Shown: positions 15,289-24,280 of the stretch, piece after piece
Numbering within the stretch: position 1 is the first letter of the stretch
Layout of the letters: each line of letters starts with the position of its first letter
Origin: an uncultured Oscillospiraceae bacterium
GTDB lineage: Bacteria > Bacillota > Clostridia > Oscillospirales > Acutalibacteraceae
Direction: 5' to 3'
DNA: 64,000 nt
Assembly: GCA_900549825.1 (NCBI GenBank)
Contig: URQB01000004.1
Location: 1-64,000, forward strand
Translations under genes and position numbers: made by a program
Notes under the pieces: model-generated
The model's database searches: none
Seen by the model: only the letters and a program-made list of their open reading frames with translations
What the model was told of the DNA's origin: nothing

Positions 15289-18200
15289 TTGTCCGGCTTT
15301 GCCCATCTTCATTTGCATACAGAATATAGCCTGCTCGACGGTGCGTGCCGCATCGGGCCTGTGCTTGACCGTGCCAGGGAGCTCGGGCAGACCGCCGTCG
15401 CCATCACAGACCACGGCGCGATGTACGGTGTGATCGATTTTTACCGCGCTGCCCGGGAGCGCGGGATGAAGCCCATTATCGGTTGCGAGGTCTATGTTGC
15501 CGCGCGTACGCGCCATGATAAAGTGTATGCGCTCGACAGCGAACGCAGCCATCTCGTGCTTCTGTGCGAAAATCATACCGGCTATCAGAATCTGATCGCC
15601 ATGGTCAGTGAAGCGTGGACGGAGGGCTTTTACACCAAGCCTCGCATCGACCATGAGCTGCTCGAACAGCATCATGAGGGCCTTATCGCGCTGTCCGCCT
15701 GTCTGGCGGGGGAAATTCCGCGCGCGCTGTCCCGTGGTGATTATGAAGGCGCAAAGGAAACCGCACTGTGGTATGACAACCTCTTCGGGCGCGGGAATTA
15801 TTTCCTCGAGCTGCAGGATCACGGCCTGCGCGAACAAAAGCAGATCAATCCGCTGATCATCCGTCTATCCCGCGAAACAGGCATCCCGCTCGTCGTCACA
15901 AACGATACACATTATATCTATAAAGAAGACGCCCGTGTCCAGCAGGTGCTCATCTGCATCCAGACGAACCACACAGTGGGGGAGGAGACGGGCCTCGAAT
16001 TTGAAACGCAGGAATTCTATCTCAAGAGCGAGGAGGAGATGCGCGCGCTCTTCCCGGAGCTTCCGGAGGCCTTTGATAATACCGTGAAAATTGCAGAACG
16101 CTGCGATGTGACGTTCACCTTCGGCGAGACGAAGCTGCCGCATTTTGAGGTACCGGGCGGGGAGGATCATTTTGAATATTTCACCCGGATGTGCGAAACA
16201 GGGCTGCGCGAGCGCTATGGGGAACATCCGCCGCAGGACTATATCGACCGGCTGCATTATGAACTGAATGTCATTCACACAATGGGCTATGTCGATTACT
16301 ATCTGATCGTGCACGACTTTGTCCATTATGCGAAATCGCAGGGCATTCCGGTCGGGCCGGGGCGCGGCTCCGGCGCGGGCAGCATCGCGGCTTATTGCAT
16401 CGGCATCACGGGCATCGACCCAATGAAATATCAGCTGCTCTTTGAGCGCTTCCTCAACCCGGAGCGCGTGAGCATGCCGGACTTTGACATCGACTTCTGC
16501 TATGAGCGCCGTCCGGAGGTGATCGACTATGTGGTGCGCAAATACGGCGCGGACCATGTGGCGCAGATCGTCACCTTTGGGACGATGGCGGCGAAGGCCG
16601 CAATCCGCGATGTCGGCCGGGCGCTGGGCGTGCCCTATGCCACAGCGGACAGCATCGCGAAGCTTGTCCCATATGAGTTGAACATCACGCTGGACGCGGC
16701 ACTTAAAAAGAGCGCGGAGCTGCGCGAGCAGTATGACGGCAGCGAGCAGGTGCGCGACCTGATCGATATGGCGCGCAAGGTTGAGGGCATGCCGCGCCAC
16801 GCCTCCACCCATGCGGCAGGCGTGGTGATTACGCGTGATCCGGTTTCCTCTTATGTGCCGCTCGCGCGCAACGATGAATCGATTGTCACCCAGTTTACGA
16901 TGACGACGCTCGAGGAGCTCGGCCTCTTGAAGATCGATTTCCTCGGCCTGCGCACGCTGACGGTCATCAGCGATGCAGAGAAGATGATCCGCCTGCGCGA
17001 TCCTGATTTTGATGTCAATCAGATTTCCACGAAGGATGAAAAGGTCTATGAGATGTTTTCCAGCGGGCAGACAGAGGGCGTTTTCCAGTTTGAATCCGCA
17101 GGGATGCGCAACGTCCTGATGGGCCTCAAGCCGGAAAGCCTGGAGGATCTGATCGCCGTGATTTCGCTCTACCGGCCCGGCCCGATGGAGTCCATCCCCA
17201 CCTATATTGAAAATCGTCATCACCCGGATCGTGTGCGCTACAAAACGCCGCTTTTAAAAGATATTCTGGACGTCACATACGGCTGCATGATCTATCAGGA
17301 GCAGGTGATGCAAATCTTCCGCAAACTGGCGGGCTACTCCTATGGGCGCGCGGATATCGTGCGCCGGGCCATGTCCAAGAAGAAGCATAAGGTCATGGAG
17401 CAGGAGCGCAAAAATTTCATTTACGGCCTTGTCAATAAGGATGGGAGTGTGGAATGCGAAGGCGCGGTGAATCGGGGCGTAGACGAAAAAATTGCCAACG
17501 AGCTCTTTGATGAGATGTCTTCCTTTGCCTCTTACGCCTTCAATAAATCGCATGCCGCCGCCTATGCATATGTTGCTTATCAAACGGCGTGGCTGAAATG
17601 CCACGATCCCTGCGAGTTCATGGCCGCGCTTTTGACGAGCGTGCTCGACAGCGCGGGCAAGGTATCCGGCTATATCGCGGAATGCGGGAGGCTCCAGATC
17701 TCCGTGCTGCCACCGCATGTCAACGAGAGCCTGGAGGGCTTTACCGTGGCGGACGGCTGTATCCGCTTCGGCCTGCTCGCCGTCAAGAATCTCGGCAGGG
17801 GCTTTATCAAGGGGATTCTGGAGGAGCGGAAAACAGGCGGGCCATTTGCCTCGTTTTATTCCTTCTGCAGGCGCATTTACGGCGGAAAGGACGTTAACCG
17901 CCGCGCATTGGAGAGCCTTGTCAAGTGCGGGGCACTTGACGGCCTTGACGCCAACCGCCGCCAGATGCTGCAGTCGCTCCCTATCATCATGGAGACGCTG
18001 GAAGCGGACAAGCGGCGCAATATCGACGGTCAGCTCGGTTTTTTTGATATGTCCGCCTCTTTTGGGGAGGATACCGGTCCGGCGCTTCCGGAGGTTGCCG
18101 AATTCCCTGCTGCGGAAAAGCTGCGCATGGAGAAGGAAAGCACAGGGCTCTACCTTTCCGGCCATCCGATGATGGAATATCTGGATGCCGCGCAGAACGT

Positions 18201-18843
18201 GCAGGCGGCCCGGATCTCAGATTTACTGGACGCCGCGCAGGAATATTCCGCGCGCTATATGGACAACACGCAGGTTACGCTGCTCGGAATCATCGCCTCC
18301 GTAAAAAAGAAAATCACAAAAAATGATGCCACGATGGCCTTTTTATCCGTGGAGGATATGTATGGGGCCATTGAGGTCATCGTATTTCCGCGTATTTTTA
18401 CGGACAACGCAGTCAAGCTGCAGGAGGGAAACGTCATCCTCCTGAGCGGTCGGCTGAGCCTGCGGGAGGATGAAGATCCGAAAGTGGTCTGTGACCTGGT
18501 GGAGGCTGTTCCGGATCCGCAGCATGTTCCAACTGGCTTTCAGAAAAGGCAGCGAAAAAAAGCTCCGCCGCCGGCTGCCGTAACCGAACAGGCTGCGCAA
18601 GGCGGATCCAGAGCAAAACGGAGAGGGCTTTTTCTGCGCTTCCCCGCAAAGGATGCACCTGCCCGGGAGCAGGCGGAACGGGTGCTGCGCATTTTCGATG
18701 GAATGACGCCGCTTTACTACTATTATTGCGACACCCAAAAGTATGAAACCCGGCCTCCCGCAGAATTCATTGATCCAAACGAGCCGATGCTCCGGGAGCT
18801 GCGGCGTATTCTTGGGAAAGAGAATGTTGTATTTCGACCATAA
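15289..18843 (+). CDS. dnaE: DNA polymerase III alpha subunit (replicative, DnaE type)
   Basis: The catalytic DNA polymerase, 1184 residues from the chosen TTG. The TTG has an AGGGAAG site seven bases upstream and yields SGFAHLHLHTEYSLLDG right at the N-terminus, as in the family; in-frame ATGs at 15220 and 15262 would add unconserved residues. Order: PHP domain (about 1-270), polymerase palm and fingers with GPGRGSGAGS near 358 and the catalytic PDFDIDF near 402, helix-hairpin-helix region near 760-880, then an OB fold near 985-1085 (VTLLGIIASVKKKITK). It has no PolC-type exonuclease insertion. The C-terminus carries a basic, Ala-rich linker and a short tail. It is transcribed alone. Confidence 0.96.
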   Translation: MSGFAHLHLHTEYSLLDGACRIGPVLDRARELGQTAVAITDHGAMYGVIDFYRAARERGMKPIIGCEVYVAARTRHDKVYALDSERSHLVLLCENHTGYQNLIAMVSEAWTEGFYTKPRIDHELLEQHHEGLIALSACLAGEIPRALSRGDYEGAKETALWYDNLFGRGNYFLELQDHGLREQKQINPLIIRLSRETGIPLVVTNDTHYIYKEDARVQQVLICIQTNHTVGEETGLEFETQEFYLKSEEEMRALFPELPEAFDNTVKIAERCDVTFTFGETKLPHFEVPGGEDHFEYFTRMCETGLRERYGEHPPQDYIDRLHYELNVIHTMGYVDYYLIVHDFVHYAKSQGIPVGPGRGSGAGSIAAYCIGITGIDPMKYQLLFERFLNPERVSMPDFDIDFCYERRPEVIDYVVRKYGADHVAQIVTFGTMAAKAAIRDVGRALGVPYATADSIAKLVPYELNITLDAALKKSAELREQYDGSEQVRDLIDMARKVEGMPRHASTHAAGVVITRDPVSSYVPLARNDESIVTQFTMTTLEELGLLKIDFLGLRTLTVISDAEKMIRLRDPDFDVNQISTKDEKVYEMFSSGQTEGVFQFESAGMRNVLMGLKPESLEDLIAVISLYRPGPMESIPTYIENRHHPDRVRYKTPLLKDILDVTYGCMIYQEQVMQIFRKLAGYSYGRADIVRRAMSKKKHKVMEQERKNFIYGLVNKDGSVECEGAVNRGVDEKIANELFDEMSSFASYAFNKSHAAAYAYVAYQTAWLKCHDPCEFMAALLTSVLDSAGKVSGYIAECGRLQISVLPPHVNESLEGFTVADGCIRFGLLAVKNLGRGFIKGILEERKTGGPFASFYSFCRRIYGGKDVNRRALESLVKCGALDGLDANRRQMLQSLPIIMETLEADKRRNIDGQLGFFDMSASFGEDTGPALPEVAEFPAAEKLRMEKESTGLYLSGHPMMEYLDAAQNVQAARISDLLDAAQEYSARYMDNTQVTLLGIIASVKKKITKNDATMAFLSVEDMYGAIEVIVFPRIFTDNAVKLQEGNVILLSGRLSLREDEDPKVVCDLVEAVPDPQHVPTGFQKRQRKKAPPPAAVTEQAAQGGSRAKRRGLFLRFPAKDAPAREQAERVLRIFDGMTPLYYYYCDTQKYETRPPAEFIDPNEPMLRELRRILGKENVVFRP

Positions 18844-18900
18844 GGGTGCAATATTCGTGCGTCTTTGACAAAAAAACGATACAATTTTATCGCGGCATAC

Positions 18901-18928
18901 TTGACATCGCGCCAAAGTAGTGTATGAT
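18901..18928 (+). promoter_or_regulatory. Strong sigma-A-type promoter of pfkA
   Basis: A perfect TTGACA, a 16-bp spacer and TATGAT. The predicted start of transcription is near 18935, which coincides with the first base of a folded leader. Confidence 0.85.
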
Positions 18929-18934
18929 AAATAT

Positions 18935-18980
18935 AATGCGTTCGTAGGGCCTGGAAGGAGCCAAGCCTTACAGGCGCATT
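18935..18980 (+). promoter_or_regulatory. Folded 5' leader at the start of pfkA mRNA
   Basis: Nested pairing is visible: AATGCG (18935-18940) with CGCATT (18975-18980), GTAGGGC (18944-18950) with GCCTTAC (18965-18971, one G-U pair), and TGG (18952-18954) with CCA (18961-18963). The apical loop is AAGGAG, a Shine-Dalgarno-like sequence. The structure begins at the predicted transcription start. It may stabilise the mRNA or sense a ligand; I do not recognise a known riboswitch class. Confidence 0.5.
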
Positions 18981-19025
18981 CTTTCTGACGGAATGAAAAC
19001 CTACATTTTTAGGGGGAAAACGGTT

Positions 19026-19988
19026 ATGAAGACGATTGGTGTATTGACCAGCGGCGGTGACGCGCCCGGCATGAACGCCGCAATCCGCGCGGTCGTGCGT
19101 ACCGGCTGTGAAAGCGGTATGCGTGTGCTCGGCATCCGCCGGGGCTACAGCGGGCTGATCAACGGCGATATGGTGGAGATGGATTTGAGAAGCGTCTCTG
19201 ACATTATTCATCGCGGCGGCACCATGCTCTATACCGCTCGTTGCCCTGAATTTAAAACAGAAGAAGGCATTCAGAAGGCGGTTGACGTTTGCCATGAAAC
19301 CGGCATGGAGGGCATCGTGGTCATTGGCGGCGACGGTTCGTTCCGCGGCGCGCGCGACCTTTCGCTGCACGGGATTCCCTGTGTCGCCATGCCTGGTACG
19401 ATCGATAACGACGTGTCCTGCTGTGATTATACCGTCGGCTACGATACCGCGATGAACACGATCATGGAGATGGTCGACCGCATCCGCGATACGACGGAAT
19501 CACACGACCGCTGCAGCGTGGTCGAGGTCATGGGCCGCCGTGCGGGATATCTCGCGCTGAATGCGGGCATCGCTGTAGGCGCTACCTCGATCCTGATTCC
19601 GGAAGTTTCGTATGACTTTGAGCGCGACGTCATCGAGCGGATGCGCCGTACGCAAAAAACAGGCAAGAAGCACTTTATTATCATCGTGGCCGAGGGCATC
19701 GGCGGCGTAGACGAGATGGCAAAGCGGATTGAAGAGGCAACCGGCGTGGAAAGCCGCGCAACGGTTCTCGGCCATGTCCAGCGCGGCGGTTCTCCCACGG
19801 TTCGCGACCGTGTGGTCGCCAGTCATATGGGCAACTATTGCGTTCGCCTGTTGGAGAAGGGGATCGGCAACCGCGTCGTCGCGATGCAGAAGGAGGAGGT
19901 CATGGATTTCGACATCTATGAGGCTCTGAATATGAAAAAATCGATTGATCTGAATGTCTATCGGATCGCGCATGAAATTTCGATTTGA
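19026..19988 (+). CDS. pfkA: ATP-dependent 6-phosphofructokinase
   Basis: Phosphorylates fructose 6-phosphate in glycolysis; eno, elsewhere in the window, serves the same pathway. It has 320 residues, the standard bacterial length. TSGGDAPGMNAAIRAVVR is at 8-25, the ATP-site GGDGS at 101-105 (Gly at the position typical of ATP rather than PPi enzymes), and the catalytic PGTIDND at 123-129. VMGRRAGYLAL and the effector-site GHVQRGGSPT follow. The ATG at 19026 follows AGGGGGA at a good distance and matches the family N-terminus; an ATG 33 bases earlier is less likely. It is monocistronic, with its own promoter, structured leader and terminator. Confidence 0.97.
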   Translation: MKTIGVLTSGGDAPGMNAAIRAVVRTGCESGMRVLGIRRGYSGLINGDMVEMDLRSVSDIIHRGGTMLYTARCPEFKTEEGIQKAVDVCHETGMEGIVVIGGDGSFRGARDLSLHGIPCVAMPGTIDNDVSCCDYTVGYDTAMNTIMEMVDRIRDTTESHDRCSVVEVMGRRAGYLALNAGIAVGATSILIPEVSYDFERDVIERMRRTQKTGKKHFIIIVAEGIGGVDEMAKRIEEATGVESRATVLGHVQRGGSPTVRDRVVASHMGNYCVRLLEKGIGNRVVAMQKEEVMDFDIYEALNMKKSIDLNVYRIAHEISI

Positions 19989-20009
19989 TTGATACTGGTG
20001 GGGAAAGTA

Positions 20010-20055
20010 AAAAATCCCGGGATTTCTTGTTTGAGAAATCCCGGGATTTTATTTG
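20010..20055 (+). terminator. Intrinsic terminator of pfkA
   Basis: A 17-bp stem AAAATCCCGGGATTTCT / AGAAATCCCGGGATTTT with a six-base loop, then T-rich sequence; 22 bases after the stop. Confidence 0.92.
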
Positions 20056-20149
20056 TGAAGCAAAGGCGCTGCCAAATTCTCACATCACTTGATCAGGGAG
20101 CAAAAAAAAAATTGGCTCATATTCACCGCAGGCTGTAATCGCTTTCCAT

Positions 20150-21538
20150 TCAATGCGATGATCCATAATTGTTTCCCTCTCGGCCATGCCCCTTTCGTTT
20201 CACGCGGGTTTTATCTGAAAACTGACTTTCTCTCCGGCAATAAAACAGGCGCGAGATGGTTCGGATCACTTGCTCCCCGCTGCCGGTTTTATAGCGGCAC
20301 GATTCCTGGACGCTTTCCTCCGCATTCCCAACGGCATAGCTGTAATCGGCGTGCAAGATGAGGGACAGCTCGTCATCACTGTTGGAAAAAACGGTAATGC
20401 TGTCCGCGCCGGAACGGCTTTTCAGAATACCAGCGGCGCCGGTCAGGGTGGCTTCCGCGCTGTAAATCTCCAGGATTGAATAGCGCGGATGTGTCCGGTC
20501 GGCACGTCGGATCAAACGCAGCTGGGAAGAGAAGGGGGATGCCGAAATCTCCTCATACAGCCGCTCAACCATGGCGTCCGTATCGATGATCATCAGGCAG
20601 ACTGCTTCATGCCCCTCCGGCAGGCCTGCACACACATAATTTTCCAGAGGGCTGCCGTGCCGGATGCGGTAAAGATCCTCCTGTGCCTCATTGGTGAAGC
20701 TGCCGTAATAAATATGGAGCACGTCATGAATAACGGCTTTCGTAAAACAATTGACTTCCCTTTGTGCAAAAAAGGATTGCAGGCGGTCCGTAATGGTGCG
20801 CGGGATCGTTTTGCAGTAGGCGTAAGTATTGCTTGGAATATGGTACAGCGCAGCTCCGTTCATCGCAATGACGGGCAGTGCGAAAGGGATATCCCCGATC
20901 AGTGGGAGAAAGGAGGCGGGGGAGCGGTCAGTGACTGCCGTGATACGTGCTCCCTGGTTCAGCAGGTGCGTAAGCCGGATTCTGGAGAAGGAGCTGAGCG
21001 CTTTTTCTTTCTCCCAAAGCACGCCGTCCAAGCCGGTAATGAACAGCGTATTCCTGTCTTTTTTACGCGGCAGACGGGCCGCGTTTACCGCGAGCGATAC
21101 GGCGATGCCGATCAGTGTATCGATAATACGGTTGATAGTAAACAGATAGGGGTTGACATCCGCTCCGTGTGAGATCGTAACGCTCAAAAACACCACGCAT
21201 GTAATATAGGAGGCAGAGGTCTTTTTTAAGACGACGGTGATATAGATCAGGGCAACCACACAGAGCGACACGATGAAATATTGCAGGATGGGCATACCTT
21301 TTGGCAGCCATGCCCGCTCCGCAAGCAATACAAGCATGCCGAACAGGCCGCCGATAAACGTGCCGACGCTGCGATTGAGCGCAACCTTTACGCTGTTTGA
21401 AACAAATGGCTGCATGCAGAGGATTGCGGCGATGGCGGAATAGAAAGGGACACCCTGATGATTCCGCAGCAGATCGATGAGAAAACATAAAAAAACCGCG
21501 ATTGCGGTTTTGACGATTCGCATTCCAATTTTAGGCAT
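20150..21538 (-). CDS. Fusion of an aromatic-acid-exporter-like membrane domain and a HAD phosphatase-like domain
   Basis: A 462-residue protein. The first 160 residues have five or six hydrophobic helices (AIAVFLCFLIDLL, FIGGLFGMLVLL, FIVSLCVVALIYITVVL, IIDTLIGIAVSLAV) resembling the FUSC/ArAE exporter N-terminus. From about 165 a Cof-type HAD domain begins. Its motif I reads FITGLDGVLW, where FITDLDGTL is expected, so the nucleophilic Asp is Gly. FSNSDDELS near 385 matches motif IV. It is probably a non-catalytic sensing or binding domain attached to a membrane protein. The last 25 residues are basic and do not look like the family. It lies 66 bases after the glycosyltransferase gene, likely the same operon. 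Confidence 0.75.
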   Translation of the reverse strand: MPKIGMRIVKTAIAVFLCFLIDLLRNHQGVPFYSAIAAILCMQPFVSNSVKVALNRSVGTFIGGLFGMLVLLAERAWLPKGMPILQYFIVSLCVVALIYITVVLKKTSASYITCVVFLSVTISHGADVNPYLFTINRIIDTLIGIAVSLAVNAARLPRKKDRNTLFITGLDGVLWEKEKALSSFSRIRLTHLLNQGARITAVTDRSPASFLPLIGDIPFALPVIAMNGAALYHIPSNTYAYCKTIPRTITDRLQSFFAQREVNCFTKAVIHDVLHIYYGSFTNEAQEDLYRIRHGSPLENYVCAGLPEGHEAVCLMIIDTDAMVERLYEEISASPFSSQLRLIRRADRTHPRYSILEIYSAEATLTGAAGILKSRSGADSITVFSNSDDELSLILHADYSYAVGNAEESVQESCRYKTGSGEQVIRTISRLFYCRRESQFSDKTRVKRKGHGREGNNYGSSH

Positions 21539-21604
21539 AACAATCCAGATCCTTACTATGCGATAATGTGCTCGCCGGGAGAAAAGGATGACACAAAAGC
21601 AGCG

Positions 21605-22837
21605 TTACTGCTCCGCGCCCTCTTCTTTGCCCCAGCTCTCATCATGATATCCAGGAGGATAGTCCCAGTTACGGCAGAGGTTCTCATAGCGGGCGTACGC
21701 CATGCGGACGGCATCCTCCCATGAGAGATAGATTTCCCTGCTGGCGTTTTCTCCAACCTGCCGCATTTTGCCCGGGTCATCCAGCATACGCTCCAGCGCT
21801 TTCGCATAGGCTTCGGCGTTTTCCTCACTGAGATATCCGGTTACACCATCCTCAATTCCTTCCGCTGCGCAGCTGCCGGCGATCAAAAGGCTCGGGCATC
21901 CGCAGGCGGCAGCCTCCCGGACGACAAGCCCATTGGTATCGAAGGTGGAAGGAAACAGGAAAACATCCGCCCGACTGTAGAAAGCGCGCAGCTGCTCCCG
22001 GTCGCTCATCTTGCCTGTAAAGGTAATATCCTTTGCAAGCCCGATTTTTACGGCATATTTTTCCGCAGAACGCATGTCGGTACCCTTCCCAATCATAAAC
22101 ATACGGAAGGAATGCCCGGATTCCTTATAGATCCGCAGCGCATCGAGCAGCAGGCGCAGGTTTTTATACCACATCATGCGGCCGACAAACAATAACACCG
22201 GCACATCATCCCTCAGGTGATATTGTGCCGTAATAGCGGAGGAATCTACTCTGCCGCGCGGAAAATCTACGCCATTGGGCATCACGATATAATCGCCCGT
22301 GTATCCCAGAGAACGCAGATTTTCGCCCGCTCCTTCGCTGACAACCCACACCTCGTCCGCAATCTTGATATGATTGACGATAAAGCGGATGAAGAAATCC
22401 TGCAGCGGCTTTGTAGGCGCACGTTTGCGGATATCATAGTCATATTTGGTATGATAAGTGGCAATCATTGGAATTCTCTGCTCCTGCACGATCAGTTTTG
22501 CAAAATGTGCGGAAGCAAGAGGGCAATGGTAATGCAGGATGTCCAGCTTTTTGCTTCGCACATAATGACGAAACTCATGCTTGAAAGGCCATCCAAACCG
22601 GTATTCGTCTTTTTTGCTCAGGGGGAAAGATTTATAGCGATATACCTCATAGGGATAGCCGGTATCTTTCACACCGGGTACGCGCGGAGTAATCACCATG
22701 ACCTCGCCGAGCTTTTCCTGAATGATATTGGCGTAATTCAATGTTGCCGTTGATGTGCCGTCAAGCGTGGGTGGAAACGCATCATTCATCAAACCGACCT
22801 TGAGCTTCAGTGTCCTCACCGCTTCCTTTTTCTTCAT
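21605..22837 (-). CDS. Glycosyltransferase family 4 protein
   Basis: Transfers a sugar from a nucleotide sugar, probably to a lipid or envelope acceptor at the inner membrane face. It has 410 residues from the ATG at 22837; GTG at 22861 is also in frame and neither has a clear ribosome site. The N-terminal Rossmann half has LMNDAFPPTLDGTSTATLNY and HYHCPLASAHFAKL. The C-terminal half has VPVLLFVGRMMWYKNLRLL, FPSTFDTNGLVVREAAACG (the EX7E-type region), then GVTGYL. The layout is that of diacylglycerol glucosyltransferases and related enzymes, but the acceptor cannot be inferred. The membrane-HAD fusion follows it. Confidence 0.88.
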   Translation of the reverse strand: MKKKEAVRTLKLKVGLMNDAFPPTLDGTSTATLNYANIIQEKLGEVMVITPRVPGVKDTGYPYEVYRYKSFPLSKKDEYRFGWPFKHEFRHYVRSKKLDILHYHCPLASAHFAKLIVQEQRIPMIATYHTKYDYDIRKRAPTKPLQDFFIRFIVNHIKIADEVWVVSEGAGENLRSLGYTGDYIVMPNGVDFPRGRVDSSAITAQYHLRDDVPVLLFVGRMMWYKNLRLLLDALRIYKESGHSFRMFMIGKGTDMRSAEKYAVKIGLAKDITFTGKMSDREQLRAFYSRADVFLFPSTFDTNGLVVREAAACGCPSLLIAGSCAAEGIEDGVTGYLSEENAEAYAKALERMLDDPGKMRQVGENASREIYLSWEDAVRMAYARYENLCRNWDYPPGYHDESWGKEEGAEQ

Positions 22838-22861
22838 TTTATCTGTTTCATCATACAACAC

Positions 22862-23046
22862 TGCGTGAAAAAACGCAAATATTTCTTAAAGATGATCAGC
22901 CTTTGATCATGGCCGGAAGGAGGCTGAAGAGGAGCGCATGAACGCTTTTCATAAAAAAGGTTTCCGGTTTTTGATTATTTTCGACTTATGAGAAATCGGT
23001 ATTTCAAGTTTTTAAAAAGTTTATCAAAGAAAATCCAACGTAGGTA
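22862..23046. other. Intergenic region before hprK
   Basis: Holds small hairpins (GCGT/ACGC at 22863-22876; ATGATCA/TGATCAT at 22892-22910). It also has a 17-codon frame at 22938-22991 behind a good AGAGGAG site (MNAFHKKGFRF then LIIFDL). I cannot show that the peptide is made. Confidence 0.3.
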
Positions 23047-23075
23047 TTGGAACTTTTGAAAGAATGCTTTATAAT
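23047..23075 (+). promoter_or_regulatory. Sigma-A-type promoter of the hprK cluster
   Basis: TTGGAA, a 17-bp spacer and a perfect TATAAT, about 100 bases before hprK. Confidence 0.7.
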
Positions 23076-23172
23076 GGCTGTACAATCGTTTTGATATGCA
23101 GAATCGCACGAAAATTCAGGAAGATGACAGTGGCGGCGGGCTGTAGCCGCCGGATCGGAAAAGGCGGTGCTT

Positions 23173-24141
23173 ATGAGTTCTAAATATTCTGTTTCCCTTG
23201 AAAAGGTCATCCGGGATCATTCCCTGGAAGCACTTTATCTGCCCAAGGCCGCGTCCGACCTTTATATCTCTTCTTACGATGTCAACCGCCCGGGGCTGAT
23301 CCTGACGGGTTATAACGATTATTTTGACCCCAGCCGTGTGCAGTTCCTCGGGCTGACGGAGCTCGCCTTCCTCGACAGCCTCGCACCGGAGGAGCGTGCC
23401 AAGCGCGTGGAGAATTTTATGTGCCGCCAGCCCTGCGCGGTGCTGATTACCCGCAATCTGGAATGCCCTGCCGTGCTGATGGAAAATGCCCGCAAGTATG
23501 AAGTGCCGCTGCTGCGCACGGCGGATACGACCTCCAGCTTCATGTCTGCGCTGATTTCCTATCTGAATGTAGAGCTTGCCCAGCGGGTAACACGCCATGG
23601 CGTGCTGGTTGAGGTCGCGGGCGAGGGCGTTCTGATCCTCGGCGACAGCGGTGTGGGCAAAAGCGAGACTGCAATCGAGCTGATCAAGCGAGGCCATCGC
23701 CTGATCGCAGATGATGCGGTGGAAATCCGCCGCGTCTCTTCCAGGACGCTGGTCGGCTCGGCGCCGGATAATATCCGCCATTTCATTGAGCTGCGCGGGG
23801 TTGGCATCATCAACGCCCGCCGTATTTTCGGCATGGGAGCCGTCAAGATGACGGAAAAGATCGACCTTGTTATCCAGTTGGAGCCGTGGGACAGCGAAAA
23901 GGTATACGACCGGATGGGCCTTGACAATGAGTTTACCACGATACTCGGCATCAGCGTTCCCGCTGCGGTGATCCCGGTGAAGCCAGGGCGGAATCTCGCA
24001 ATCATTATAGAAGTTGCCGCGATGAACAACCGTCAGAAGAAGATGGGCTACAATGCGGCGCGGGAGCTGCTGCACAATCTGGGAATGGATGACGGCGGCG
24101 AGCCGGATTCCCCGGATACTGAGATCTGGCAGCGCTTTTAA
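23173..24141 (+). CDS. hprK: HPr kinase/phosphorylase
   Basis: Phosphorylates and dephosphorylates Ser46 of HPr, linking sugar flux to CcpA-type carbon control. It has 322 residues. The Walker A GDSGVGKSE is at 157-165 and LIADDAVEIRR at 178-188, where the Asp pair is the HprK-specific catalytic site. The signature RGVGIINARRIFGMGAV follows near 212, then NEFTTILG. The ATG at 23173 follows an AAGGCGG site; a GTG six bases earlier is less favoured. It opens a cluster with glucokinase, murB, rapZ and whiA, all concerned with carbon supply and cell-wall synthesis. No HPr gene is in this window. Confidence 0.97.
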   Translation: MSSKYSVSLEKVIRDHSLEALYLPKAASDLYISSYDVNRPGLILTGYNDYFDPSRVQFLGLTELAFLDSLAPEERAKRVENFMCRQPCAVLITRNLECPAVLMENARKYEVPLLRTADTTSSFMSALISYLNVELAQRVTRHGVLVEVAGEGVLILGDSGVGKSETAIELIKRGHRLIADDAVEIRRVSSRTLVGSAPDNIRHFIELRGVGIINARRIFGMGAVKMTEKIDLVIQLEPWDSEKVYDRMGLDNEFTTILGISVPAAVIPVKPGRNLAIIIEVAAMNNRQKKMGYNAARELLHNLGMDDGGEPDSPDTEIWQRF

Positions 24142-24280
24142 ATTGGCTTTTCGCGCGGGCGAACGAAGAAGATCTCCTCATGCGCATTCTGCCGTGGGGT
24201 CCGCATGCTGGCGGCTTCCGGCGTTTTGCCCTGCAAGGCAGTTTATATCACATAGATTTGGAACACGGAGGACTGGGAAT

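Noticed and set aside
15865..17223. A 452-codon minus-strand frame inside dnaE
   Set aside because: Shadow of the polymerase gene; the His/Arg-rich translation is typical of antisense reading.
18865..18885. A second TTGACA/TACAAT pair before pfkA
   Set aside because: The spacing is only nine bases, too short for a promoter; the pair at 18901-18928 is preferred.
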